From Pseudarthrobacter oxydans (GTDB lineage: Bacteria > Actinomycetota > Actinomycetes > Actinomycetales > Micrococcaceae): a stretch of DNA of 64,000 bases. The stretch covers positions 124,001-188,000 of the forward strand of contig NZ_JAUSSN010000003.1 of NCBI RefSeq assembly GCF_030812335.1. Reading direction: 5' to 3'. The position numbers were made by a program, and so were the translations under genes. Positions 42,129 through 49,368 of the stretch are shown piece by piece (the stretch's first letter is position 1; each line of letters starts with the position of its first letter). The notes beneath the pieces were generated by a model that was given only the letters and a program-made list of their open reading frames with translations, was not told the DNA's origin and did not search any database.

Positions 42129-42931
42129 AGCTGGCCCTCCCCTGCGGCGCGGGCGTCGGCCCCGGTGCCGGCCGCCGGGACGGCAGCGGGCTCGGGTTCC
42201 CGTCCGCTCGCATCCCGCAGGCGGCGTGACTGTCCCACGATCGGAATCATGGAGGTGTAGAGGGCCTTGGCTTCGTCCCGGATGATGACGCCGTTGCGGA
42301 GCTCGACGACGCGTTTGCGCATCTCGTTGACGATGTCGTCGTCGTGCGTGGCCATCACGACGGTGGTGCCGTTCTGATTGATCTTGTCCAGCACCCCCAT
42401 GATGCCCATGGAGGTGGTGGGGTCCAGGTTGCCGGTGGGCTCATCGGCCAGCAGGATGCCCGGCCGGTTGACGACGGCGCGGGCGATCGCCACGCGCTGC
42501 TGCTCGCCGCCGGAGAGTTCGTGCGGAAGGCGGTTTTCCTTGCCTTCGAGGCCGACGGTCTTCAGGACCTCGGGAACAGTGTCGCGGATGACGCTGCGGC
42601 TCTTGCCGATGACCTGCATGGCGAAGGCGACGTTGGCGAACACGGTCTTCTGCGGCAGCAGGCGGAAATCCTGGAAGACGACGCCGATCCCGCGGCGGAG
42701 GCGGGGCACGCGCCAGCTGGAGATGTTGGCTACGTTCTGGCCCGCGACGTAGACGGCACCGGAGGAGGCGCGGTCCTCTTTGAGGACAAGGCGCAGGAAG
42801 GTGGACTTGCCGGAACCGGAGGCCCCGACCAGGAAGGCGAATTCGCCACGGTCGATCTCAAGGTTGATCGAATCCAGCGCCGGTCGCGCCTTCTGGTCAT
42901 AGACCTTGGTGACATTTTCGAAACGGATCAT
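42125..42931 (-). CDS. ftsE: Cell-division ABC transporter ATP-binding protein FtsE
   Basis: A 268-residue FtsE starting [11 protein letters not shown]. Walker A is GASGSGKST (36-44), signature [19 protein letters not shown], Walker [11 protein letters not shown]-loop ATHDD. Sequence upstream of ATG 42931 is not conserved, so the longer frame to 43126 is rejected. It has an Ala/Pro-rich C-terminal extension of about 40 residues. It overlaps ftsX by 4 bp and follows prfB. Confidence 0.95.
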   Translation of the reverse strand: MIRFENVTKVYDQKARPALDSINLEIDRGEFAFLVGASGSGKSTFLRLVLKEDRASSGAVYVAGQNVANISSWRVPRLRRGIGVVFQDFRLLPQKTVFANVAFAMQVIGKSRSVIRDTVPEVLKTVGLEGKENRLPHELSGGEQQRVAIARAVVNRPGILLADEPTGNLDPTTSMGIMGVLDKINQNGTTVVMATHDDDIVNEMRKRVVELRNGVIIRDEAKALYTSMIPIVGQSRRLRDASGREPEPAAVPAAGTGADARAAGEGQL

Positions 42932-43174
42932 GGCCCTAAGTACCCTGCAGGACGTGGACGGGTACGGCCCTGTTCTGCTGCCGGCGCGCGGGCTTTCTAG
43001 TGGGGGAAGTAGAGCTCCGGCTTCTCGACTATACGCACGGGTCCCGGCGGATCGGCCCGCGCGCGGGGCGTGTCGCAGGATTAAACCGGAGGGGCAGGTG
43101 TGGCACAAGAGGCAAGAGGGGCGCACGTCAAGGCCGCCGGGGCAGCTCTGCCGCCGGCGGGAATTAGCCCGAGG

Positions 43175-44290
43175 CTACTTGTCCGCGTTGCGGTTGTCTG
43201 TCCGCCAGCGGATGCCGGCGTCGATGAAGTCGTCGATCTCGCCGTCGAACACTGCGGAGGTATTGCCGACCTCGTGCTCGGTGCGGAGGTCCTTGACCAT
43301 CTGGTACGGGTTCAGGACGTAGGAGCGCATCTGGTCGCCCCAGGAGGCCTTCACATCGCCGGCGAACGCCTTCTTCTCGGCGTCCTCCTGTTCCTTCTTC
43401 AGCAGCAGCAGCCGGGACTGCAGCACGCGCAGGGCCGCCGCGCGGTTCTGCAGCTGGGACTTTTCGTTCTGCATGGACACGACGGTGCCGGTCGGGATGT
43501 GGGTCAGGCGGACGGCGGAGTCCGTGGTGTTGACGGACTGGCCGCCCGGGCCGGAGGAACGGAAGACGTCGACGCGGATCTCGTTGTCCGGGATGTCGAT
43601 GGAGTCCGTCTGCTCGATCAGCGGGATGACCTCGACGGCGGCGAACGAGGTCTGGCGGCGGCCCTGGTTGTCGAAGGGGCTGATCCGGACGAGGCGGTGG
43701 GTGCCGGCCTCGACGCTGAGCGTGCCGTAGGCGTAGGGGGCCTTGACCTCGAAGGTGGCAGACTTCAGCCCGGCCTCTTCGGCGTAGGAGGTGTCCATGA
43801 TGGTTGTCGGGTAGCCGTGGCGTTCGGCCCAGCGCAGGTACATCCGGAGCAGCATTTCGGCGAAGTCCGCGGCGTCCACGCCGCCGGCGCCGGCGCGGAT
43901 GGTGACGACGGCTTCACGCTCGTCGAATTCGCCGGACAGCAGGGTCACGACCTCGAGTTCCTTCAGTGCCTTGCGGATCGATTCCAGCTCGACGGCGGCC
44001 TCGCCCATGGAGTCGGCGTCGTCCTCGTCCTGGCCCAGCTCCACGAGGACCTCAAGATCGTCGATCCGCGAGGTGAGGGAGTCCAGCCGGGCCAGCTCGG
44101 ACTGGCGGTGCGAGAGCCTCGAGGTGATGACCTGGGCGGCCGCGGGGTCATCCCACAGATTGGGTTCGCCGGCGCGTTCGCTCAGTTCGGCGATGTCTTC
44201 CTTCAGCGCCTCGACATTCGAAACGTTCTCGATGGAGGCGTAGGTGGCGCGCAGGGCGCGGATTTCTGCGGGAAAATCAATGTTTGCCAT
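43175..44290 (-). CDS. prfB: Peptide chain release factor 2
   Basis: A 371-residue RF2. The stop-codon-reading tripeptide SPF lies in RISPFDNQG, and the catalytic GGQ is at residues 249-251 (GPGGQSVN). RF2 frees the peptide at UGA and UAA codons. Unlike E. coli prfB, the frame is continuous with no in-frame stop near codon 26, so no programmed frameshift is needed. It is the first gene before ftsE on this strand. Confidence 0.96.
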   Translation of the reverse strand: MANIDFPAEIRALRATYASIENVSNVEALKEDIAELSERAGEPNLWDDPAAAQVITSRLSHRQSELARLDSLTSRIDDLEVLVELGQDEDDADSMGEAAVELESIRKALKELEVVTLLSGEFDEREAVVTIRAGAGGVDAADFAEMLLRMYLRWAERHGYPTTIMDTSYAEEAGLKSATFEVKAPYAYGTLSVEAGTHRLVRISPFDNQGRRQTSFAAVEVIPLIEQTDSIDIPDNEIRVDVFRSSGPGGQSVNTTDSAVRLTHIPTGTVVSMQNEKSQLQNRAAALRVLQSRLLLLKKEQEDAEKKAFAGDVKASWGDQMRSYVLNPYQMVKDLRTEHEVGNTSAVFDGEIDDFIDAGIRWRTDNRNADK

Positions 44291-44354
44291 GGTTTTTTAA
44301 GCCTACGCTATCCGTGCGAGCCACCCGGACTGGGTTGCGGGGCCGTCCGGGCAG

Positions 44355-44858
44355 CTACCGCGTGAGCTGGGAACGCGCCGTCGAACTCGCTTCGATCCTG
44401 ATGCCGTCGGGGACCAGGAAGTTGACCACGGGCGGGTGGACGGCGGCGCTGAGCACCACGACGGCGGTGGAACCGTCCGGGCTGCCCGTTCCCGGCCCGA
44501 GGGCGAGGCCGCTGAACCGGGCGGAGGCGCTGCTGCGGTCCAGGAACTCGACGGCGGCGCCCCGCACGCGGGCTCCGGTCAGGACGGCGGTGGGGCTGCC
44601 GCCGCCCGTTTCAAGCTGCCCGAGGGTGAAGCTGTCCGCGGCTGCCACCGAGGCGCCGTCCGCCAGCGACAAAAGCTTTTTGTGTTCGATGTAGACGCTG
44701 GAGGCGGCGACGACCACGGTCGCTAGAAGCAGCGCGAGCAGCACGAAGCCGATGATCAGCACCGTCATTTGCCCGGCGCTGCGGTGGCCGCGGGGTGGCT
44801 GAGCCCTTTCCGGGCCCTGCCGCGGGCGCCCGGCGCGCTGCCTCCGGGGTCGGCTCAT
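44355..44858 (-). CDS. Tad-cluster TadG/TadE-like pseudopilin (Rv3654c-like)
   Basis: A 167-residue protein with a basic N-terminus (about 28 residues), one strong hydrophobic helix (MTVLIIGFVLLALLLATVVV) preceded by Gly-His-Arg-Ser-Ala-Gly-Gln, then an extracytoplasmic domain. This is the TadE/TadG-like layout at the end of actinobacterial tad operons. The start overlaps the upstream tadE by 4 bp. Probably a minor pilin or assembly component. Confidence 0.75.
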   Translation of the reverse strand: MSRPRRQRAGRPRQGPERAQPPRGHRSAGQMTVLIIGFVLLALLLATVVVAASSVYIEHKKLLSLADGASVAAADSFTLGQLETGGGSPTAVLTGARVRGAAVEFLDRSSASARFSGLALGPGTGSPDGSTAVVVLSAAVHPPVVNFLVPDGIRIEASSTARSQLTR

Positions 44859-45364
44859 CGGAAGCGGCCCACCAGTTGTGTGGCGGAGGCGTCGAGCTGC
44901 CCGGCGTTCAGGTTGAGCGTCTCGCTGAACGGGACGAACGGCAGCGGCACCGTCAGATGGACGGTGACCGTCACGGCCGATCCCGCGGCCATGCAGTCCG
45001 CGGGGGCGCAGCTGGTTTCGACCCGGGCATTCGACGCGGCGTGCCCGTGGTCGGCGAGCGCCAGCAGGACGGCCTGCTCGGCGGCGGCCCGGCCGGCGGC
45101 GGCATCAGTCTGGGCAACGAAGACCTTCGCGGCCTGGTCCGCGGCGCCGACGACCGCGAAGGAGCCGCCCTGGAGCTGGCCCATCGTGATGATGAAGTAG
45201 ACCAGCGGCACCATCAAGAGCGCAGACAGGAACGTGAACTCGACGACAGCGCTTCCCCGTTGTGCATCGTCGGGGACACGGGAGTCCGCTGTCGCGGCCT
45301 CTCCCCCGGGCCCAGGGCCCGGCGCGTCAGGGCTGGCCGGCGCGTCAGGGCTGGATGGCCGCAT
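44855..45364 (-). CDS. TadE-family minor pilin (second tadE-like gene)
   Basis: A 169-residue protein with a basic, Pro-rich N-terminus (about 45 residues) and the TadE signature GSAVVEFTFLSALLMVPLVY leading a hydrophobic helix; Glu in VEF is the conserved +5-type residue of TadE pseudopilins. Cys97 and Cys104-region residues (CAPADC) may form a disulfide outside. Overlaps the preceding gene's end by 20 bp. Confidence 0.8.
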   Translation of the reverse strand: MRPSSPDAPASPDAPGPGPGGEAATADSRVPDDAQRGSAVVEFTFLSALLMVPLVYFIITMGQLQGGSFAVVGAADQAAKVFVAQTDAAAGRAAAEQAVLLALADHGHAASNARVETSCAPADCMAAGSAVTVTVHLTVPLPFVPFSETLNLNAGQLDASATQLVGRFR

Positions 45365-45743
45365 GCCCTTTCACCTCCAGGACTGCGCGGGGACCGATCA
45401 GTCCGATCACGGGCAGCGGCGCGCGGACCGTGACTTCCAGGGTCCGGATGCCCTGGTACGTCGCTTCGCTCGTCGTCACGTCCTGGGCGAACGCAGGGTT
45501 GAGCGCGACGCCAATCAGCTGCGCCGTCCGTTCCTTGGCGTCAACGGCGCTGCGGTCCGCGAGGGTGCCGTATCTGGCGCCCGACGCCGCCGCGTCGATC
45601 AAGGTGTTCCGGACGTGCAGGACGAGGGTGAGCTGGACGATGGCGAGGAAGAACAGCGTCAGCAGCCCTCCCACAAGGACGAAGTCCACCACCGCCGACC
45701 CTCGTTCGTCAGTCTTGCCCCAGCCGGCGCCGGGCAGGCGCAC
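45345..45743 (-). CDS. TadE/TadG-family minor pilin
   Basis: A 132-residue TadE-like protein with GSAVVDFVLVGGLLTLFFLAI, the pseudopilin hydrophobic helix, at about residues 15-40 and an outside domain containing ARYGTLADRS. In place of the usual Glu after AVV there is Asp. It begins 3 bp after the pilin-like gene stop and overlaps the next tadE by 20 bp. Confidence 0.8.
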   Translation of the reverse strand: MRLPGAGWGKTDERGSAVVDFVLVGGLLTLFFLAIVQLTLVLHVRNTLIDAAASGARYGTLADRSAVDAKERTAQLIGVALNPAFAQDVTTSEATYQGIRTLEVTVRAPLPVIGLIGPRAVLEVKGHAAIQP

Positions 45744-45746
45744 GCG

Positions 45747-45995
45747 CTACTGCCCGACCTTGTCCATGGCCTGGTTGAACAGTCCTTCCAGGGCAGGGAC
45801 GGCGATCGCGAGGAGTGCGGCGACGAGGACGGCCGACATCAGGGTGATCATTACCCAACCGGGCACATCGCCCCGCTCTCGGGGACCACCGGGCCGTTCG
45901 GGCTTCCGGACGATGGCCGAATGCGTCCTGGCAACCCCGGGCACCAGGCTGATGGTGCACAGCAACAGCGCCATGCGGTTAAGGATCCGTTTCAC
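45747..45995 (-). CDS. Small Tad-locus membrane protein, candidate Flp-type pilin
   Basis: An 82-residue protein at the position where tad clusters keep the Flp major pilin (after tadC, before tadE). It has two hydrophobic stretches: a short N-terminal one (ALLLCTISLVPGV) and a strong one (WVMITLMSAVLVAALLAIAV), followed by LEGLFNQAMDKVGQ. The GDVPGW sequence before the second helix could hold a prepilin-type cleavage site, but the usual Glu-Tyr of Flp pilins is absent. Position rather than sequence supports the assignment. Confidence 0.62.
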   Translation of the reverse strand: MKRILNRMALLLCTISLVPGVARTHSAIVRKPERPGGPRERGDVPGWVMITLMSAVLVAALLAIAVPALEGLFNQAMDKVGQ

Positions 45996-46062
45996 GTTCT
46001 CCCCTTTTGGTTGGTGCTTCGTTGGTCTTCCTGCGCCTTCCCTGCTGTTCCTTGTGCGGTTG

Positions 46063-47004
46063 TTACAGACCCATGCTGATGGCGGCCAGCCCCGGAAAAA
46101 CTGCGAACACGACCGTCAGCGGCAGGACTCCGAAAACGACGGGAACCATCATTCCGATTTCCTTCTTGCCGGCCGACTCCATCAACTCCCGCTTTGCCGT
46201 GTCCCGGACGTCCTGGGCCTGGGCCGTGAGCACATCAGCAAGGGGCGTCCCGCGTTCGACCGCCACGATCAGCCCGTCGACGAAACGCAGCAACGGGCCA
46301 AGCTCCGTCCGTGAAGAGAACTCCTGCAGGGCTTCCACAAGTGGTTTCCCTGCCCGGGTCTCTGCCAGGACGCGGGTGAAGTCTTTGGAGAGCTCTCCCC
46401 GGGCACTGCGGCATACCCTATCCAGTGCCCCCGTGGCGCTCTCTCCCGCGCTGACGGCGAGGGCCATAAGCTCGGCGATGCTGGGGAACTCCGCCATCAT
46501 GCGCGCCTCGCGCTTCCTGACCTGGGCGCCCAGCAGGTAGTCGCGCAGCAGAAATCCACCAGCGGCGCTGCCAAGCACCACCACGACGGCGAGCAGGGGG
46601 CTGGACCGTCCGGCCGCACCGAAACCCGTCACGGCAGCGACCGCCGCGACAAAACCGCCGGCGCCCCAGAGAAGCTGTTCTGCCCGGAAGTCCGCCGGCG
46701 ACTTGTCGCCCCCTGCCCGCGCCAGGCGGCGATCCAAGGCGGCGGAGCCGGGGTTCAGCCGCCCCAGCCACGAGACGGCATCGCCAACGACCGGGCGCAG
46801 GATCCGTTCCAGCGGACCGAACGGAGTGAAGTTTCGCGGCACGGCGCGCAGGAGCCGGGATTCCAGGTTGTGGGACTTCAGCTGCGGACGGATGCGCTCC
46901 ACGAAGGTGGTTGGCCGCAGGAACGGCAGCCTGATCAGCAACAACCAGGCACCGCAGCCAAGGACCACGCCGCAGGCGGCGGCAGCAGCCGTCAGCCCTG
47001 TCAT
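46063..47004 (-). CDS. tadC: Type II secretion F-family protein TadC
   Basis: A 313-residue inner-membrane protein with hydrophobic helices at the N-terminus, middle (about 130-160) and C-terminus, and a T2SSF domain (FPSIAELMALAVSAGESATGAL). It forms the platform for Flp pilus assembly with TadB. Overlaps tadB by 4 bp. Distinguished from TadB by order and by the stretch VERGTPLADVLTAQAQD. Confidence 0.87.
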   Translation of the reverse strand: MTGLTAAAAACGVVLGCGAWLLLIRLPFLRPTTFVERIRPQLKSHNLESRLLRAVPRNFTPFGPLERILRPVVGDAVSWLGRLNPGSAALDRRLARAGGDKSPADFRAEQLLWGAGGFVAAVAAVTGFGAAGRSSPLLAVVVVLGSAAGGFLLRDYLLGAQVRKREARMMAEFPSIAELMALAVSAGESATGALDRVCRSARGELSKDFTRVLAETRAGKPLVEALQEFSSRTELGPLLRFVDGLIVAVERGTPLADVLTAQAQDVRDTAKRELMESAGKKEIGMMVPVVFGVLPLTVVFAVFPGLAAISMGL

Positions 47005-47855
47005 CGGAGGACCCGCTCGTCTGCCGGCAGCGCTCCAATGCGCAACATGGCGGCATAGGAGACCAGGGACACCGCCAGCCCGCCAATCAAGACGGCGGCG
47101 CCGAGGGGCGTGTTGTAGGCCGCCACCGCCTCGGGCCGGCTGGCCAGCAGCATCAGGACGATCCAGGGCGCGGCCACCGCCAGCCGTGCGGCGTTGACGG
47201 TCCAGGACTGCCGGGCCTCCAACTCGCTCCGGGTCCGGGCACTTTCGCGCAGGAACTCCGCCAGCGTGCCCAGCAGCCGGCCGAGATCCGAGCCGCCCAC
47301 TTCCCTGGTTAACCGCAGCGCCTCCACGATCCGGTCGGCGACCGGATCCGCCAGCCGGTCCTTCAGCCGGGTCAGGGAGGGATCGAACTGTCCTCCGGCA
47401 CGATAGTCGGAGCCAAACTCGCGGAACACATGACGGAGTTCCTCAGGACCTTTGTCGCCCAGCTGGATGAGGGCTTCCGGCAGCGACAGGCCGGCGCGGA
47501 TCGCCGAGCGGAGGTGGTCGACGACGTCGGGCCACAGTTGGCGCAGGACAGCCGAGCGTTTCCGCGCGCGCCACTTCACGATGGCCAAGGGCAGCCAGCC
47601 CCCAAAGAGGCCAAAACAGCCCGCGATCGGCCACGACCTGGTCACCGCAAAGAAGACGAGCGTCGTGAACGCTCCGACGCCGAGGCAGCTCGCCAGCAGG
47701 CCCGGTCCGCTGACCCTTTCGATTCCAGCGGACCGCAGCAGATCCTCCAGACGGCCGGGGCCAGGCCGGCGGCTGGACGCCTTCGGCTGTTCCCAGGCAG
47801 ACCACCAGATCAGCAGGAGTCCGGCACCGGCAAGCATGCCCAGCAGCGCCGCCAT
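47001..47855 (-). CDS. tadB: Type II secretion F-family protein TadB
   Basis: A 284-residue polytopic protein with N-terminal helices (AALLGMLAGAGLLLIWW, then FTTLVFFAV) and the T2SSF cytoplasmic domain (LWPDVVDHLRSAIRAGLSL, then PEALIQLG). It partners TadC as the pilus platform. Its start touches the tadA stop, sharing base 47855. Confidence 0.87.
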   Translation of the reverse strand: MAALLGMLAGAGLLLIWWSAWEQPKASSRRPGPGRLEDLLRSAGIERVSGPGLLASCLGVGAFTTLVFFAVTRSWPIAGCFGLFGGWLPLAIVKWRARKRSAVLRQLWPDVVDHLRSAIRAGLSLPEALIQLGDKGPEELRHVFREFGSDYRAGGQFDPSLTRLKDRLADPVADRIVEALRLTREVGGSDLGRLLGTLAEFLRESARTRSELEARQSWTVNAARLAVAAPWIVLMLLASRPEAVAAYNTPLGAAVLIGGLAVSLVSYAAMLRIGALPADERVLR

Positions 47856-49090
47856 CAGTGCTGCACCAGCAGTGCGGCGACGTCGTACCCTGCCCGGGCA
47901 AACTTCTCGGCTGACGGCATCGAGTTGGCCCTGGGCTGCAGCCGGCCGTCAGCGAGCGCGAACACCATGGACGACTCGATAATGCCGTTCTCCACCCTCC
48001 GGCCCAACGACAGTATCTCCGTCACTTCCCTGCGCCCGCTGGCGTGGCGGGCGCAGTGGACCACGAGGTCGATACAGGAAGCAACCGTCGGAACTACAAA
48101 GGCACTGGAGATATTCTCGCCGGCCAGCAGCGGGAGCGTGCAGATCTTGGTCACCGCGTCGTGGGCCGAATTCGCATGGACTGTGCACATCCCCGGCAAC
48201 CCGGAATTCAGGGCGATCAGCATGTCCAGGCTCTCGGCTTCCCGGACCTCGCCCACCACCAGCCGGCCGGGGCGCATGCGCAGGGCCTCCTTGACCAGCC
48301 GGCGCATGGGAATTTCACCTTCGCCCTCCAGATTCGGCTGCCGGCACTGCAGGCCCACTACGTCCCGCAGCGGAAACTGCAGCTCGAAGATCTCCTCGAC
48401 GGTGATGACACGCTCGCGGGTTCCGATGCTGGCCGCCAGACAGTTGAGCATGGTGGTCTTGCCCGCCTGGGTGGCGCCGGAGACCAGGATGTTCAACCCG
48501 CTGGCCACGGCAGCGCCGAGGAACCGGGCCGCCTGCGGGGTCAGCGTGCCCAGTTCCACCAGGTGTTCGAGCCGGCTGGCCTTCACCACGAACTTGCGGA
48601 TGTTGACTGCCCAGTGTCGCCGCGTCACGTCCGGGATGACGACGTGCAGGCGGGACCCGTCGGGCAGCGCGGCGTCGACGAACGGAGAGGACATGTCGAG
48701 GCGGCGCCCGGAACTCTTGAGCATCCGTTCCACCAGGTCCCGGACTTGCTGGTCCGTGAGCGAGACAGAGGTCAGCTCGGATTCGCCGTTCCTGGCCACG
48801 AAGATCTCATTGGGAGCGTTGAGCCAGATTTCCTCGATGGCAGGATCATCCAGCAAGGGCTGCAGGGCACCGAACCCGGCCACGGCGTCGAAGACGAACC
48901 TTCTTGCGGTCTCCAGCGGACCGATCGGCGGGAGTGGCCCCAGCAGGGCGCGCTCGTCGTAATCCAGCACCGCTGCCTCCACGAGGCGGCGGACTTCACC
49001 GGCCTGCCTGAGCGGGTCGAGGCCGCGCCGGCGCATCAACTCGCGGACTTCGTCCTCGACAATGCGTACAGCCTCCACGATGGCCCCCAT
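47855..49090 (-). CDS. tadA: Tad secretion ATPase TadA/CpaF
   Basis: A 411-residue PilT/VirB11-family ATPase. Walker A is GATQAGKTT (205-213), the Asp box/Walker B region is RPGRLVVGEVREAESLDML, and the His box MCTVHANSAHDA follows. The N-terminus carries the CpaF-type helical domain. It powers Flp pilus assembly in the cytoplasm. It is the first gene of the leftward tad operon; no tadZ or prepilin peptidase gene lies upstream within the window. Confidence 0.93.
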   Translation of the reverse strand: MGAIVEAVRIVEDEVRELMRRRGLDPLRQAGEVRRLVEAAVLDYDERALLGPLPPIGPLETARRFVFDAVAGFGALQPLLDDPAIEEIWLNAPNEIFVARNGESELTSVSLTDQQVRDLVERMLKSSGRRLDMSSPFVDAALPDGSRLHVVIPDVTRRHWAVNIRKFVVKASRLEHLVELGTLTPQAARFLGAAVASGLNILVSGATQAGKTTMLNCLAASIGTRERVITVEEIFELQFPLRDVVGLQCRQPNLEGEGEIPMRRLVKEALRMRPGRLVVGEVREAESLDMLIALNSGLPGMCTVHANSAHDAVTKICTLPLLAGENISSAFVVPTVASCIDLVVHCARHASGRREVTEILSLGRRVENGIIESSMVFALADGRLQPRANSMPSAEKFARAGYDVAALLVQH

Positions 49091-49368
49091 CTGACTGCCG
49101 CCCTGTCCCGGGGCGCTGCAATTGGCTTAAAGCTATGGGTGGGCGGCCCGCCGGACAAGGGCCTGCAGGGTCGCATGTGGAAAAACCGACACCACGGTTC
49201 ACAACATTTGTCCCACCAGTAACAACAGAAACTCTGGTTCCGCTTAACAGGTGGTGTTAGGGTGAGCGCGACAAGTCAGACATTCTCACATCCGGGCAGC
49301 CTCGTCTGCAGCCACCGGGCGCGGGATCACTATGACACTGCCATGAGCGTGTTGTTCCGGAGCGACAA

